Below, piece after piece: positions 30,045-39,105 of a DNA stretch of 64,000 nt (its first letter is position 1; each line of letters begins with the position of its first letter). Location of the stretch: NCBI RefSeq assembly GCF_900465055.1, contig NZ_LS483250.1, forward strand, positions 2,418,001-2,482,000, written 5' to 3'. The notes under the pieces are model-generated. The model saw only the letters and a list, made by a program, of their open reading frames with translations. It was not told where the DNA came from and made no database searches. This DNA comes from Moritella yayanosii. Its GTDB lineage: Bacteria; Pseudomonadota; Gammaproteobacteria; Enterobacterales; Moritellaceae. The translations under genes were made by a program, and so were the position numbers.

Positions 30045-30434
30045 ATGAAATATTTACTATTATTGACGATACTCTTGAGTGGTTGCAGCAACTATCCGCT
30101 ACAAACCAACTTAGATAAAAATAATTTTACCGAATACTTCTCAATTTCTGGCGTCGAGTATTACACCGCTAGCACACTACAAAATCATCACGTTGAACAG
30201 CTTGGTTTAGTCGAAGGCGAAAGCTGTCAATCTGCCGAAAATTTGCCACCAGCAGAACAACAACAAGCCAAAATAGCCACCAAGCGCAAGGCCGCTGCAC
30301 TGAATGCCAATGGTATTATTATCCGTTCATGTATCGCCCCACCCGCATCAAAAGCCTGTCTCAGCAGTTATGTGTGTTATGGCGATGCGATCAAGGTAAC
30401 CCCTTTAACCCGCAGTAATAACGATAGCGAATAA
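30045..30434 (+). CDS. rcsF: RcsF-like outer-membrane lipoprotein
   Basis: A 129-aa lipoprotein (lipobox LLSGC, Cys14). The C-terminal half matches RcsF: GLVEGESCQ, KRKAAALNANGIIIRSC and ACLSSYVCYGDAIKV, with the four Cys that form the two disulfides in E. coli RcsF. In enterobacteria it senses envelope stress for the Rcs phosphorelay. The order rcsF-trmO with proS close by is the same as in E. coli. No rcsBCD genes are in this window. Confidence 0.85.
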   Translation: MKYLLLLTILLSGCSNYPLQTNLDKNNFTEYFSISGVEYYTASTLQNHHVEQLGLVEGESCQSAENLPPAEQQQAKIATKRKAAALNANGIIIRSCIAPPASKACLSSYVCYGDAIKVTPLTRSNNDSE

Positions 30435-31177
30435 TGAAACTAGAACTCGATACAGTTGGGATCATCCATACCCCATATAAAGAAAAATTTGCCATACCGC
30501 GTCAACCTGGTTTGGTTTCTGCAGCTAAAGCAAAACTCATTTTAAGTCCACCCTATGATGAAGCCGATGCGCTGCGCGGCATTGAACAATTTAGTCATGT
30601 GTGGCTGATTTTTACTTTTCATAAAACCATGGATAAAGGTTGGAACCCGACCGTACGTCCGCCACGTTTAGGTGGTAATGAACGTTTAGGCGTCTTTGCC
30701 ACACGTTCGACTTTCCGTCCGAACCCATTAGGTTTATCGGTAGCGAAGTTAGATAGTATTACGATTAAAAATAATCAGTGCATTTTGAATTTATCCGGCA
30801 TTGACCTGGTCGATGGTACACCGATTTTAGATATCAAACCTTATGTGCCTTATGCCGACAGTTTACCTGATGCGCAAGCGGGTTACGCGACAGATGCACC
30901 CATTGCTGATATGCCTGTCGAGTTTACCGATGAAGCCTTAACACAACTATCGGCGCAACGAAAAAAACATCCTGAATTGCAGATCTTTATTGCGCAAGTA
31001 TTGGCGCAAGATCCGCGGCCGGCCTATAAAAAGAATAAAACAGCCCGCCAAGAATACGGCGTTAAACTGTATGACTTTAATGTGCGTTGGGCAGTGGAAA
31101 ATAATATCACCACGGTATTTTCTATTATGAAAACAGTAGCTAAAGCAGTCACTGAATCGGAAAGCAGCAATGATTGA
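30434..31177 (+). CDS. trmO: tRNA (adenine(37)-N6)-methyltransferase
   Basis: A 247-aa protein of the YaeB/TsaA family that methylates t6A37 to m6t6A in tRNA-Thr. FAIPRQPGLV, RPPRLGGNERLGVFATRSTFRPNPLGLS and the LSGIDLVDGTPILDIKPYVPYAD signature are unmistakable. Its ATG shares a base with the rcsF stop (TAATG), so the two genes are coupled. It overlaps by 8 bp the small stub that follows. Confidence 0.96.
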   Translation: MKLELDTVGIIHTPYKEKFAIPRQPGLVSAAKAKLILSPPYDEADALRGIEQFSHVWLIFTFHKTMDKGWNPTVRPPRLGGNERLGVFATRSTFRPNPLGLSVAKLDSITIKNNQCILNLSGIDLVDGTPILDIKPYVPYADSLPDAQAGYATDAPIADMPVEFTDEALTQLSAQRKKHPELQIFIAQVLAQDPRPAYKKNKTARQEYGVKLYDFNVRWAVENNITTVFSIMKTVAKAVTESESSND

Positions 31178-31265
31178 TTATATTGCTCAGCATAAACGCC
31201 GCTTGACGTGGATGCCGGACTTATATTCCAAGCTCAAACCGAAAGCATTAGGCTGGGCGAGATAA
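31170..31265 (+). pseudogene. stub of a second gene after trmO (acyltransferase-like N-terminus)
   Basis: A 31-codon ORF (MIDYIAQHKRRLTWMPDLYS, then KLKPKALGWAR) overlaps the end of trmO and stops at 31263-31265. From memory the start resembles N-termini of hexapeptide-repeat acyltransferases found in related bacteria. The following bases, up to the repeat arm at 31343, contain an out-of-frame coding-like stretch (DKKDSLVKHIQAD then a stop), as if two broken genes were joined. It looks like deletion debris. Confidence 0.45.
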
Positions 31266-31342
31266 AAAAGACAGTCTGGTCAAACACATTCAGGCCGACT
31301 AACGCTGGTTTAACAACCGCAGTCGCCTAAATAATGAACTGC

Positions 31343-31370
31343 TATACCCAAGTTACTTCAAGATGCTATA
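31343..31370. repeat. solo arm of the 264-bp inverted-repeat element
   Basis: These 28 bases are identical to 2523-2550, the left end of the element after pepD. No right arm is found nearby. The TAG stop of the next minus-strand gene falls at 31366-31368, within this repeat. Confidence 0.75.
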
Positions 31371-31980
31371 AGAAGAATAGACGCCACAACCAGTTAGAAT
31401 CGAGGTCCTCTTTACAGGTGCGATATTGACCTGCATATTTCAATGAACGCTTATTCACTTTCTTGGCGACTTTCTTCAACCAAGGTTTCTGATTATAGCT
31501 TTTACGCTTATAACCGCCCCATCCTTCGTGGTAATTGAGGTATTGTTTTTCTGCATCCCACTTAGATACACCGTTGATTTTTTGAGATTTGTTAATAAAC
31601 CAGCCCATAAAATCCATGGCATCATGGAAATCAGCACGACTTGACCAACTATTGCCGGTCTCCTTCACATAATCGCCCCAAGTTATGGTTTTCGCTTGCG
31701 CAAAACCATAAGCAGAGCTGGCGCGGCCCGTCGGAATGATCCACCAATATTGCATCGGTGGCTGGGCATTATGCTTAAATGAGCTCTCTTGATACATCAT
31801 CGCCATCGGCACATGCACAGGCACGCCCCATTTGTCTTTACTGTCGATGGCCGCTTCGTACCAATCGTATTTTTCAATAAAAATATCGCAAATATTTTCC
31901 GGATTACGAGGTTGCGAAGCACAACCAAACAATACGCTGCTGACCATTATAAGTGCAGCTAATCTCAGTGTTTTTTTCAT
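31366..31980 (-). CDS. lysozyme-fold lipoprotein (lytic transglycosylase-like)
   Basis: A 204-aa lipoprotein (lipobox VLFGC, Cys20, from the ATG at 31980). MAMMYQESSFKHNAQPP holds the ESxF catalytic signature, and SSAYGFAQAKTITWGDY and the YLNYHEGWGGY segment fit SLT-type muramidases. It probably cleaves peptidoglycan from the outer membrane. Its last four residues and stop lie in a repeat arm, so the original C-terminus may have been replaced. It is divergent from proS. Confidence 0.8.
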   Translation of the reverse strand: MKKTLRLAALIMVSSVLFGCASQPRNPENICDIFIEKYDWYEAAIDSKDKWGVPVHVPMAMMYQESSFKHNAQPPMQYWWIIPTGRASSAYGFAQAKTITWGDYVKETGNSWSSRADFHDAMDFMGWFINKSQKINGVSKWDAEKQYLNYHEGWGGYKRKSYNQKPWLKKVAKKVNKRSLKYAGQYRTCKEDLDSNWLWRLFFL

Positions 31981-32154
31981 TTTAAGTAGCACCAATCCAA
32001 TCTTGGCTGCCAGTATATGACCTCCGAGAAACGAATAAAAGGACAGCGGTCAAAAATAAATAAAACTAATCATGAACTTTTACTGTTTACTCAGGCGTCG
32101 CCCTGTTAAAATCGCGCTCTTATATCGATTTTATTAAGTAAATAAAGGAACGTT

Positions 32155-33876
32155 ATGCGTAGCAGCAATTACTTGCTTTCAACTTTGAAAGAAACTCCAA
32201 ATGACGCTGAAGTAGTTAGCCACCAGCTAATGCTTCGTGCAGGTATGGTTCGCCGTCTGGCATCAGGCTTATACACTTGGTTACCGACAGGCTTACGAGT
32301 TTTACGCAAAGTAGAAAACATCGTACGTGAAGAGATGAACAAAGCAGGTGCTGTTGAAACCTTAATGCCTGTCGTACAGCCCGCAGACTTATGGCAAGAA
32401 ACGGGTCGTATTGACCAGTTTGGTCCAGAATTGCTACGCATCAAAGATCGTCACAACCGTTCTTTTGTTTTAGGTCCGACACACGAAGAAGTGATCACCG
32501 ACATTGCACGTAAAGAGATCAACAGCTACAAACAACTGCCGTTGACCCTTTACCAGATCCAAACTAAATTCCGTGATGAAGTTCGTCCTCGTTTCGGTGT
32601 GATGCGTGCACGTGAATTCATCATGAAAGATGCGTATTCGTTCCATATCTCAGATGAATGTCTAAACGAAACGTACAACAAAATGCATCAAGCATATTGC
32701 AACATCTTCGATCGTATTGGCCTAGAGTACCGTCCTGTACTTGCTGATACCGGTTCAATTGGTGGTGCTGTATCTCACGAATTCCACGTACTTGCAGAAA
32801 GCGGCGAAGACGATATCGTCTTCTCTGACGGCAGCGATTACGCAGCAAACATCGAAAAAGCAGAAGCACTCGCACCTGCTGGCGAACGACCTGCGGCAAC
32901 GCAAGCGCTAGCGGTTGTTGATACGCCAGATGCACACAGCATCGAAGACGTTTGCAAATTATTAAGCGTTGACGCAACACAAACAGTGAAAACACTGCTG
33001 GTAGCTGCTGAAGCAGAAAAAGGCGAAGCACAAGGCGTTGTTGCACTGGTAGTACGTGGCGATCACACACTAAACGAAGTGAAAGCAGAGAAAATTGCTG
33101 GCGTTGCGTCTCCGTTAACATTTGCTAACGAAGAGCAAGTCCAAGCAGCAGCTAACTGCGATGCAGGTTCTATCGGTCCTCAAGGTCTGAACTGCCCTGT
33201 TATTGTGGATCGTTCAGCTGCCCACCTAGCAGACTTTGTTTGTGGTGCCAACGTTAATGGTCAACACATGACTGGCGCTAACTGGGATCGTGATATTAGC
33301 GATTACACAGTGGCAGATATTCGTAACGTGGTTGAAGGTGAGCCTAGCCCATGTGGTAAAGGTACACTGTCAATTAAACGTGGTATCGAAGTGGGTCACA
33401 TCTTCCAACTTGGTACTAAATACGCAGAAGCAATGAATGCTGGCGTATTGAACATGCAAGGCAAACAACAGATCATGACAATGGGTTGTTATGGTATTGG
33501 TGTTTCTCGTATCGTTGCAGCAGCAATCGAACAGAACAACGATGAACACGGTATTATCTGGAACGAGTCAATCGCACCATTTAAAGTATCTATCATCCCA
33601 ATGAACATGCACAAATCAGCAGACGTGAAAGAAGCCGCAGAGAAAATCTACGCTGACCTGCAAGCGGCTGGTATCGAAGTGCTATTCGATGATCGTAAAG
33701 AGCGTCCAGGTGTTATGTTCGCAGATTCTGAACTTATTGGTATCCCACACAACATCATCATTGGTGATCGTAGCCTGAAAAATGGCCTAGTTGAACATAA
33801 ACTACGTCTAACAGGTGATAAGACTGAAGTTGCTGTTGCTGATATCGTCGCGCACATTAAAAGCCTACTAGCATAA
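32155..33876 (+). CDS. proS: prolyl-tRNA synthetase
   Basis: A 573-aa class II aminoacyl-tRNA synthetase of the bacterial type, with the YbaK-like editing domain inserted between motifs 2 and 3 (about residues 225-390). Motif 1 surrounds [21 protein letters not shown], motif 2 [27 protein letters not shown], motif 3 [14 protein letters not shown], and the anticodon-binding domain is C-terminal. Length matches E. coli ProS (572 aa). Confidence 0.98.
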   Translation: MRSSNYLLSTLKETPNDAEVVSHQLMLRAGMVRRLASGLYTWLPTGLRVLRKVENIVREEMNKAGAVETLMPVVQPADLWQETGRIDQFGPELLRIKDRHNRSFVLGPTHEEVITDIARKEINSYKQLPLTLYQIQTKFRDEVRPRFGVMRAREFIMKDAYSFHISDECLNETYNKMHQAYCNIFDRIGLEYRPVLADTGSIGGAVSHEFHVLAESGEDDIVFSDGSDYAANIEKAEALAPAGERPAATQALAVVDTPDAHSIEDVCKLLSVDATQTVKTLLVAAEAEKGEAQGVVALVVRGDHTLNEVKAEKIAGVASPLTFANEEQVQAAANCDAGSIGPQGLNCPVIVDRSAAHLADFVCGANVNGQHMTGANWDRDISDYTVADIRNVVEGEPSPCGKGTLSIKRGIEVGHIFQLGTKYAEAMNAGVLNMQGKQQIMTMGCYGIGVSRIVAAAIEQNNDEHGIIWNESIAPFKVSIIPMNMHKSADVKEAAEKIYADLQAAGIEVLFDDRKERPGVMFADSELIGIPHNIIIGDRSLKNGLVEHKLRLTGDKTEVAVADIVAHIKSLLA

Positions 33877-33892
33877 GCTAATACGCGATTAA

Positions 33893-33953
33893 CTGACTTC
33901 GGTTCGTGAAGTCAGGTAAATGAACAATCAAAGCCAAGCATCTGCTTGGCTTT
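33893..33953 (+). terminator. two successive hairpins after proS
   Basis: An 8-bp stem (CTGACTTC / GAAGTCAG, 33893-33915) is followed by a 10-bp stem with a 4-nt loop (AAAGCCAAGC / GCTTGGCTTT, 33930-33953). The second has a short T-rich tail and probably terminates proS. Confidence 0.65.
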
Positions 33954-34166
33954 CTAGTATTTCAGATTCATTAACTATATATAACCTTTAATCCTAAGAA
34001 ATTCAGGCCAAAAGTGATTTTATATAATTTCCCGATTCCTTATGCAATCATGTTTCACAATATTACTTATTATAGTTTCAATTAAGAACCTAGACTGACC
34101 TTGTGACTATAATTCATATCTATATAATCAAGCATATAGGAAACTTTATATACTTGGGCTGATACA

Positions 34167-34643
34167 ATGCGTTATATCTCTATTTTATTTTTACTTAGTA
34201 TTCTGGTTGGTTGTAGTACAACACCGATATCGTATCAATCTAAAGAAATGAGTCTTACAAAGTCCCCGATTATGATTGATCGTATGGTGATGACTCAACA
34301 CAGAAAATGGAAACCTGATTATTTCATCATGACCGAACACTACTTTGGATGGGATTACGGTTCATATTCAAGTGGTCATATTATTGGTGGTGCATATAGC
34401 GGTGTCGTTATTGGAAAAACAAATTCGACCACTCGAGAAGTAGGTGAACGAGTCTATTATGATGAAATAGCTGAAGTGAAACTTTTAGATTGGACGAGGA
34501 AGTTCAAGCAGTGGTATGTCGTCACCTTGTATGATGACGGTGGGCAGGAAATTAAGCATATGCTTCGCACTAGAAAATTAAAAGATGCAAAATCAATGGT
34601 TGATGCTCTGAATTCATTTTTAAAAGAACAAAATAAGTCATAA
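34167..34643 (+). CDS. lipoprotein of unknown function
   Basis: A 158-aa predicted lipoprotein (lipobox ILVGC, Cys16). The mature part is rich in Tyr, Trp and Gly in the middle (HYFGWDYGSYSSGHIIGG) and ends in a strand-rich piece followed by a helix (KLKDAKSMVDALNSFLKE), reminiscent of a PH-like fold. I do not recognise the family. It is a single gene with its own terminator. Confidence 0.75.
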   Translation: MRYISILFLLSILVGCSTTPISYQSKEMSLTKSPIMIDRMVMTQHRKWKPDYFIMTEHYFGWDYGSYSSGHIIGGAYSGVVIGKTNSTTREVGERVYYDEIAEVKLLDWTRKFKQWYVVTLYDDGGQEIKHMLRTRKLKDAKSMVDALNSFLKEQNKS

Positions 34644-34659
34644 TGTAGACCCTAATAAA

Positions 34660-34688
34660 AAATAGGTGTTGCTAGACGACACCTATTT
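34660..34688 (+). terminator. terminator after the 158-aa lipoprotein
   Basis: A perfect 10-bp stem (AAATAGGTGT / ACACCTATTT) with a 9-nt loop lies 17 bases after the stop codon. Confidence 0.7.
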
Positions 34689-34828
34689 CGATGCTGCCTC
34701 TCCAAATACCTTAAACTTCCCCTTACACCACAGTATTAATTTGGCGAAGGCGTTAATCTTTAACAATAATTAATAAAGCACACTACAGTTTTGATTAAAC
34801 AGCGCTTTATCGATATATTTGGGGGATT

Positions 34829-35956
34829 ATGACAGACACGAAACAAGGATTGTTACTGACTGGCGGTGGCGCGAGGGCGGCGTATCAAGTCGGTGCGCTC
34901 AAAGCCATTGCCGAATTCTATCCGCGTAATCACGGTACACCTTTTAAAATCATCACAGGTACATCGGCAGGGGCAATCAACAGTTGTGCCATCGCTTGTT
35001 ATGCCAGTTGCTTCCGCTTGGGGGTGAAAAAGCTTGAATACATCTGGAATAACTTCCACGCCAACCAAGTATTTCAATGCCGTTTTGATGAAATATCACG
35101 GCACTTGCTGCTGACCTTCTTATCCAAATTCCAATCGCCGCATGTGGCGCGCCAACCGGTATCCCTGCTTAACAATAAACCCTTACATCAACTGCTGGAT
35201 CGGTATTTAGATATGCGCCGCATCGATATCAACATTCAACGCCAGCACCTGGATGCTATTTCGATTACCGCGTCTGACTATAACAACGGTGATTCCATTA
35301 GTTTCTTTCAAGGTAATCAACAGTTACAAGAATGGCAGCGGGCGCGTCGCAGTGGTTTACGTACGCGCTTACATCCCCACCATCTGCTAGCCTCGTCCGC
35401 GATCCCCTTGGTCTTTCCTTGTACCCAGATAGGCCGTGATTTTTATGGTGACGGTTCGGTGCATCAGCTATCACCACTCAGTCCTGCCATCCACCTTGGT
35501 GCAGAGAAGATACTGGTAATAGGTGCAGAGCAGCCACCGCAGACATTCAAACAAGGAGAAGTACGGCAAACCCCATCCGGGGCCGATATCGCGGGGCATC
35601 TGCTTGATACTATCTTTACCGATACCTTAAACTCGGACATCGAGCGGTTGAGCCGTATTAATGATACGCTCTCGTTAACACCCTCGTCACAGCAATCGTC
35701 GTTAAGCATGAAACCCATCGGTTTGTTTCGAATCGCCAATGAGCATGATATTAATGCTATTGCCGATAAATACTTTCACGATCTGCCGATCACCATCCGT
35801 ACCCTGCTACGTACCATCGGCGTTAACCAAGGTAGCAATTCTTCCATTACCTCTTACTTGATGTTTGAACAAAATTATACGCGGGAGTTAATTAGTTTAG
35901 GCTATCAAGATGTGCTAAAACAAGAACTGGAATTAAGAGCATTTTTAAATATATAA
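34829..35956 (+). CDS. patatin-like phospholipase
   Basis: A 375-aa serine acyl hydrolase. The oxyanion loop TGGGARAAYQVG (11-22), the nucleophile motif GTSAG (44-48, Ser46) and the DGS motif with Asp208 make a complete catalytic dyad. There is no signal peptide, so it is cytosolic or membrane-associated. The region after about 215 is not part of the patatin core. It converges with the Kef-type antiporter gene, the two stop codons being one base apart. Confidence 0.9.
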   Translation: MTDTKQGLLLTGGGARAAYQVGALKAIAEFYPRNHGTPFKIITGTSAGAINSCAIACYASCFRLGVKKLEYIWNNFHANQVFQCRFDEISRHLLLTFLSKFQSPHVARQPVSLLNNKPLHQLLDRYLDMRRIDINIQRQHLDAISITASDYNNGDSISFFQGNQQLQEWQRARRSGLRTRLHPHHLLASSAIPLVFPCTQIGRDFYGDGSVHQLSPLSPAIHLGAEKILVIGAEQPPQTFKQGEVRQTPSGADIAGHLLDTIFTDTLNSDIERLSRINDTLSLTPSSQQSSLSMKPIGLFRIANEHDINAIADKYFHDLPITIRTLLRTIGVNQGSNSSITSYLMFEQNYTRELISLGYQDVLKQELELRAFLNI

Positions 35957-35957
35957 C

Positions 35958-37922
35958 CTAATCTGCCCAACCGCCTAACAAACAATGTTCCGCCCGTTTG
36001 ACATAACGTGAAGGCCCACAAAGCAGGACCACATCACCCACTTCGAAGATGAAGTCCTGATGAACCTGAGTAAGCTCAACCCCTTGTCGACGAATGGCTC
36101 GATAACTGACTTCTTTTAATTTTACTTCGGCAACGGTTTTACCAATCGCATAAGCACCAAACTCAAGGCGAATAGCGTGTAATTGTTCTAGTACTTCACT
36201 TTCTTCAAAAGACATCGTACTTTCGCCACCAAAATAAAAACCGTGTAAATGGTTATAATGGCCTTGCCGTTCGTACTGTAATCGCTTCAAAATACGTTTG
36301 ATCGGCACCCCTGAAATAGCCAGTACATGCGATACCATCATCAAACTACCTTCTAACGATTCAGGCACCACATCTGTCGCCCCCGCATCATGTAATTTTT
36401 GAATATTGGAATCATCGGTGGTTCGCACTAATACCTTGGCTTCGGTTAAAGGTTTGACGATCTTTAATAACTCGATGGCTTTTTCGGTGTCTTTGAAGGT
36501 AATAATGATCGACTTGGCTTTTTCGACCCCCAGCATCATTTGAATTTCGCGGCGACTGGCATCACCAAACTCAATTTTTTCACCCCCATTTAAAGCTTCC
36601 TGTACCCGCACTGGATCACGATCGATCACCGTATAAGGAATGCCCTCAATTTTTAAGAAACGGGCGATAGTTTGGCCGCCGCGACCATAACCACAAACAA
36701 TCACATGATCCATATATTGCCCTGGAAGTGGTGGTGACAATCCACTTTTAGATCTCGGCTTAGACTGAAATAACAACCGCCTAACGACCTCTTGGTGGCA
36801 ATTAATTAACCAAGGTGTCATCGCCATACTGATGATCCCAACGCCCACCAGCGTCGAAATTAACGGTAAGGGTAATAATGCTAACTTGCCTGCTAATGCC
36901 AGTAGTACAAAACCAAACTCGCCCATTTGCGCTAACACCAGTCCAGTACTAAGGGCATTACTGCTACTTTCACCGAGCAGCTTGGCAAGGATGAATACCA
37001 AGATGATCTTAGTTAACATCATCACCACCAGTACCATGATCAAGCGCGGCCAATCGGCCAGCAAACTCGGTAAGTTGAGTAACATACCAATAGTAATAAA
37101 GAACAGCCCCATTAATACATCACGAAAAGGGCGAATATCAGCTTCGAGCTGGTGTCGATAAGGTCCCTCGCCTAGCATCATGCCCGCTAAAAAAGCCCCT
37201 AATGCCATCGACAACCCTAACCAATGGGTGACCAGCCCTGCAATTAACGCCACTAATAAGGTCGACATCACAAATAATTCATCAGAACGGGTTAAGGCAA
37301 TTTCTTTAAACACCGCCGGTAAGATCCAACGCCCTACTGATAGGATCAGAGATACCGCAAACAAGCCTTTAACCAATGCCCAACCCATCTGCTCGGCAAT
37401 CAAGGTAACATTGCCACTTTGCTGCGCCAACAAAGGGATCATAATAAGAAAAGGGACAACAGCGATGTCTTGAAATAACAGTACACTGATCGACAATTTC
37501 GACATGCGGGTATTGAGTAGCTTCGATTCTGCCAACTGCTTGATCACGATCGCGGTCGATGACATTAACAACGCCGAAGCCACCACAAATGCTTGTGACC
37601 AATACAATGAAGCAAATACACCCAGCACAGTAAAAAGCACACCGACACTCATCACCTGACCACCACCAAGCCCTAATACCAGATGCCGCATCGATAATAA
37701 CCGAGGCAGAGAAAACTCTAGACCCAATGAGAACATCAGAAAAACGACGCCCAACTCGGCAAACAATTCAATATCCTCTTGTTCAACAATCAATTGAAAA
37801 CCAAAAGGCCCGGCAATCACACCGGTCGCCAGATAAGCCAGAACCGGCGGTAGGTGAATACGCTGAAATAACGCGACAAGCGCAACCGCGAGAGAAAGTA
37901 ATAGAATGATATCAATAAACAA
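35958..37922 (-). CDS. CPA2 cation:proton antiporter, Kef/YbaL type
   Basis: A 654-aa inner-membrane protein with an N-terminal Na+/H+ exchanger domain of about 12-13 segments (first 390 residues), then an RCK/TrkA-N nucleotide-binding domain (VIVCGYGRGGQTIARFL, dinucleotide-fold GYGRGG) and a C-terminal TrkA-C domain (VSYRAIRRQGVE to the end). Members export K+ or other cations in exchange for protons. The glutathione-regulation residues of KefB/KefC cannot be judged by eye, and no KefG/KefF partner gene is adjacent. Confidence 0.88.
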   Translation of the reverse strand: MFIDIILLLSLAVALVALFQRIHLPPVLAYLATGVIAGPFGFQLIVEQEDIELFAELGVVFLMFSLGLEFSLPRLLSMRHLVLGLGGGQVMSVGVLFTVLGVFASLYWSQAFVVASALLMSSTAIVIKQLAESKLLNTRMSKLSISVLLFQDIAVVPFLIMIPLLAQQSGNVTLIAEQMGWALVKGLFAVSLILSVGRWILPAVFKEIALTRSDELFVMSTLLVALIAGLVTHWLGLSMALGAFLAGMMLGEGPYRHQLEADIRPFRDVLMGLFFITIGMLLNLPSLLADWPRLIMVLVVMMLTKIILVFILAKLLGESSSNALSTGLVLAQMGEFGFVLLALAGKLALLPLPLISTLVGVGIISMAMTPWLINCHQEVVRRLLFQSKPRSKSGLSPPLPGQYMDHVIVCGYGRGGQTIARFLKIEGIPYTVIDRDPVRVQEALNGGEKIEFGDASRREIQMMLGVEKAKSIIITFKDTEKAIELLKIVKPLTEAKVLVRTTDDSNIQKLHDAGATDVVPESLEGSLMMVSHVLAISGVPIKRILKRLQYERQGHYNHLHGFYFGGESTMSFEESEVLEQLHAIRLEFGAYAIGKTVAEVKLKEVSYRAIRRQGVELTQVHQDFIFEVGDVVLLCGPSRYVKRAEHCLLGGWAD

Positions 37923-38147
37923 ATTATTACCTCCGAAACAGTTAAGCAGACGTTATCGATATGCAACCAACAATAATAAATACAATGCCATTAAAGAATA
38001 TGTACTAGCGCCCGATTTAACAAGTTAGTGCAAGGATCAATAAAAAGATCACCATTAATTTAACTATAGGATTTTTAAAATAATGGTACGTAATATGCAT
38101 ATTTTATCGTGACACTCATTATTGTAATTTTTTTGACAGAGGTAAAA

Positions 38148-39023
38148 ATGGATAACTTAAGCATCATCAATACCCCTAAAACACATACATATTATGGGTT
38201 TACTGCACCAAAACGGCAGCATAAATTGACGTCTTCGCAAACCATTGCTACTTTAAAAAAATTACAGACCAGCTTAGATGTCGATTCTTTGTTACATAAT
38301 TTTGCCGCTATAGCGGCACAGCATGTCCGTTTTACCGCACTGAGCTTTACCGATGAAATGAACCACATCCATTTAAAAACAGACTGCTCTGCGACGTTTC
38401 AACAAAACTACCATTTGGCGGTAGCAGGTAAAGATCTTGGCTCCTTGCTGTATGGCTCAGTAAAACCATTGAAGATTAGTGAACTGAGCATATTAAAAGA
38501 ACTACATCAGCTATTAGAGACCAACCTGATGCATGCCTTGATGTTGCAAGAAATGCAGGTCAGGATCATGAAAGATCATCTAACCGGTTTAGATAATCGC
38601 GCCAGTTTTGATGAAAACATTAAACGTTCTTACAGTCTCTGCCAACGTCATAAATCAAACATGGCGTTATTAGTGACTGACTTAAATGATTTCAAACGGG
38701 TAAATGACACTTATGGTCATCCCTTTGGGGATAAGATCCTGAAACATTATGCGCACGTATTACAGCGTAGTATTCGTAATAGTGATGTGGCATTTCGATT
38801 GGGTGGTGATGAGTTTGCGATCATCCTACAACCAGCCTCAGTCCAGTCAACACGCTTAGTCATCGAGCGTATTGATAGTGAAATTAAAAATGATGTTTTG
38901 CTTAGCGAATTTAATATCACGTCGGCAATAGGCTCAGCAACTTGGCGTGCAGGTGAAACCATTGAAAGTTTGTTTAAACTCGCCGATGAAGACCTTTATA
39001 ACAATAAATTCAACTCCAAATAA
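38148..39023 (+). CDS. diguanylate cyclase (GGDEF) with N-terminal sensor-like region
   Basis: A 291-aa soluble protein. An N-terminal region of about 125 residues looks GAF-like (LQTSLDVDSLLHNFAAIAAQH), followed by a GGDEF domain from DHLTGLDNRASFDE to the end. The catalytic RLGGDEF motif is intact, and the inhibitory I-site RxxD (RNSD) lies five residues before it, so product inhibition is expected. The ATG at 38148 is preceded by AGAGGT; the upstream 13 codons are unlikely to be coding. Monocistronic. Confidence 0.9.
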   Translation: MDNLSIINTPKTHTYYGFTAPKRQHKLTSSQTIATLKKLQTSLDVDSLLHNFAAIAAQHVRFTALSFTDEMNHIHLKTDCSATFQQNYHLAVAGKDLGSLLYGSVKPLKISELSILKELHQLLETNLMHALMLQEMQVRIMKDHLTGLDNRASFDENIKRSYSLCQRHKSNMALLVTDLNDFKRVNDTYGHPFGDKILKHYAHVLQRSIRNSDVAFRLGGDEFAIILQPASVQSTRLVIERIDSEIKNDVLLSEFNITSAIGSATWRAGETIESLFKLADEDLYNNKFNSK

Positions 39024-39105
39024 CAAAAGCTCAGCAAATTAAATTGATGAGCTTCATTGAGTATAGAACAGCTTGACGTAGCACTGCTTGTTATTTGCGT
39101 ATCTG

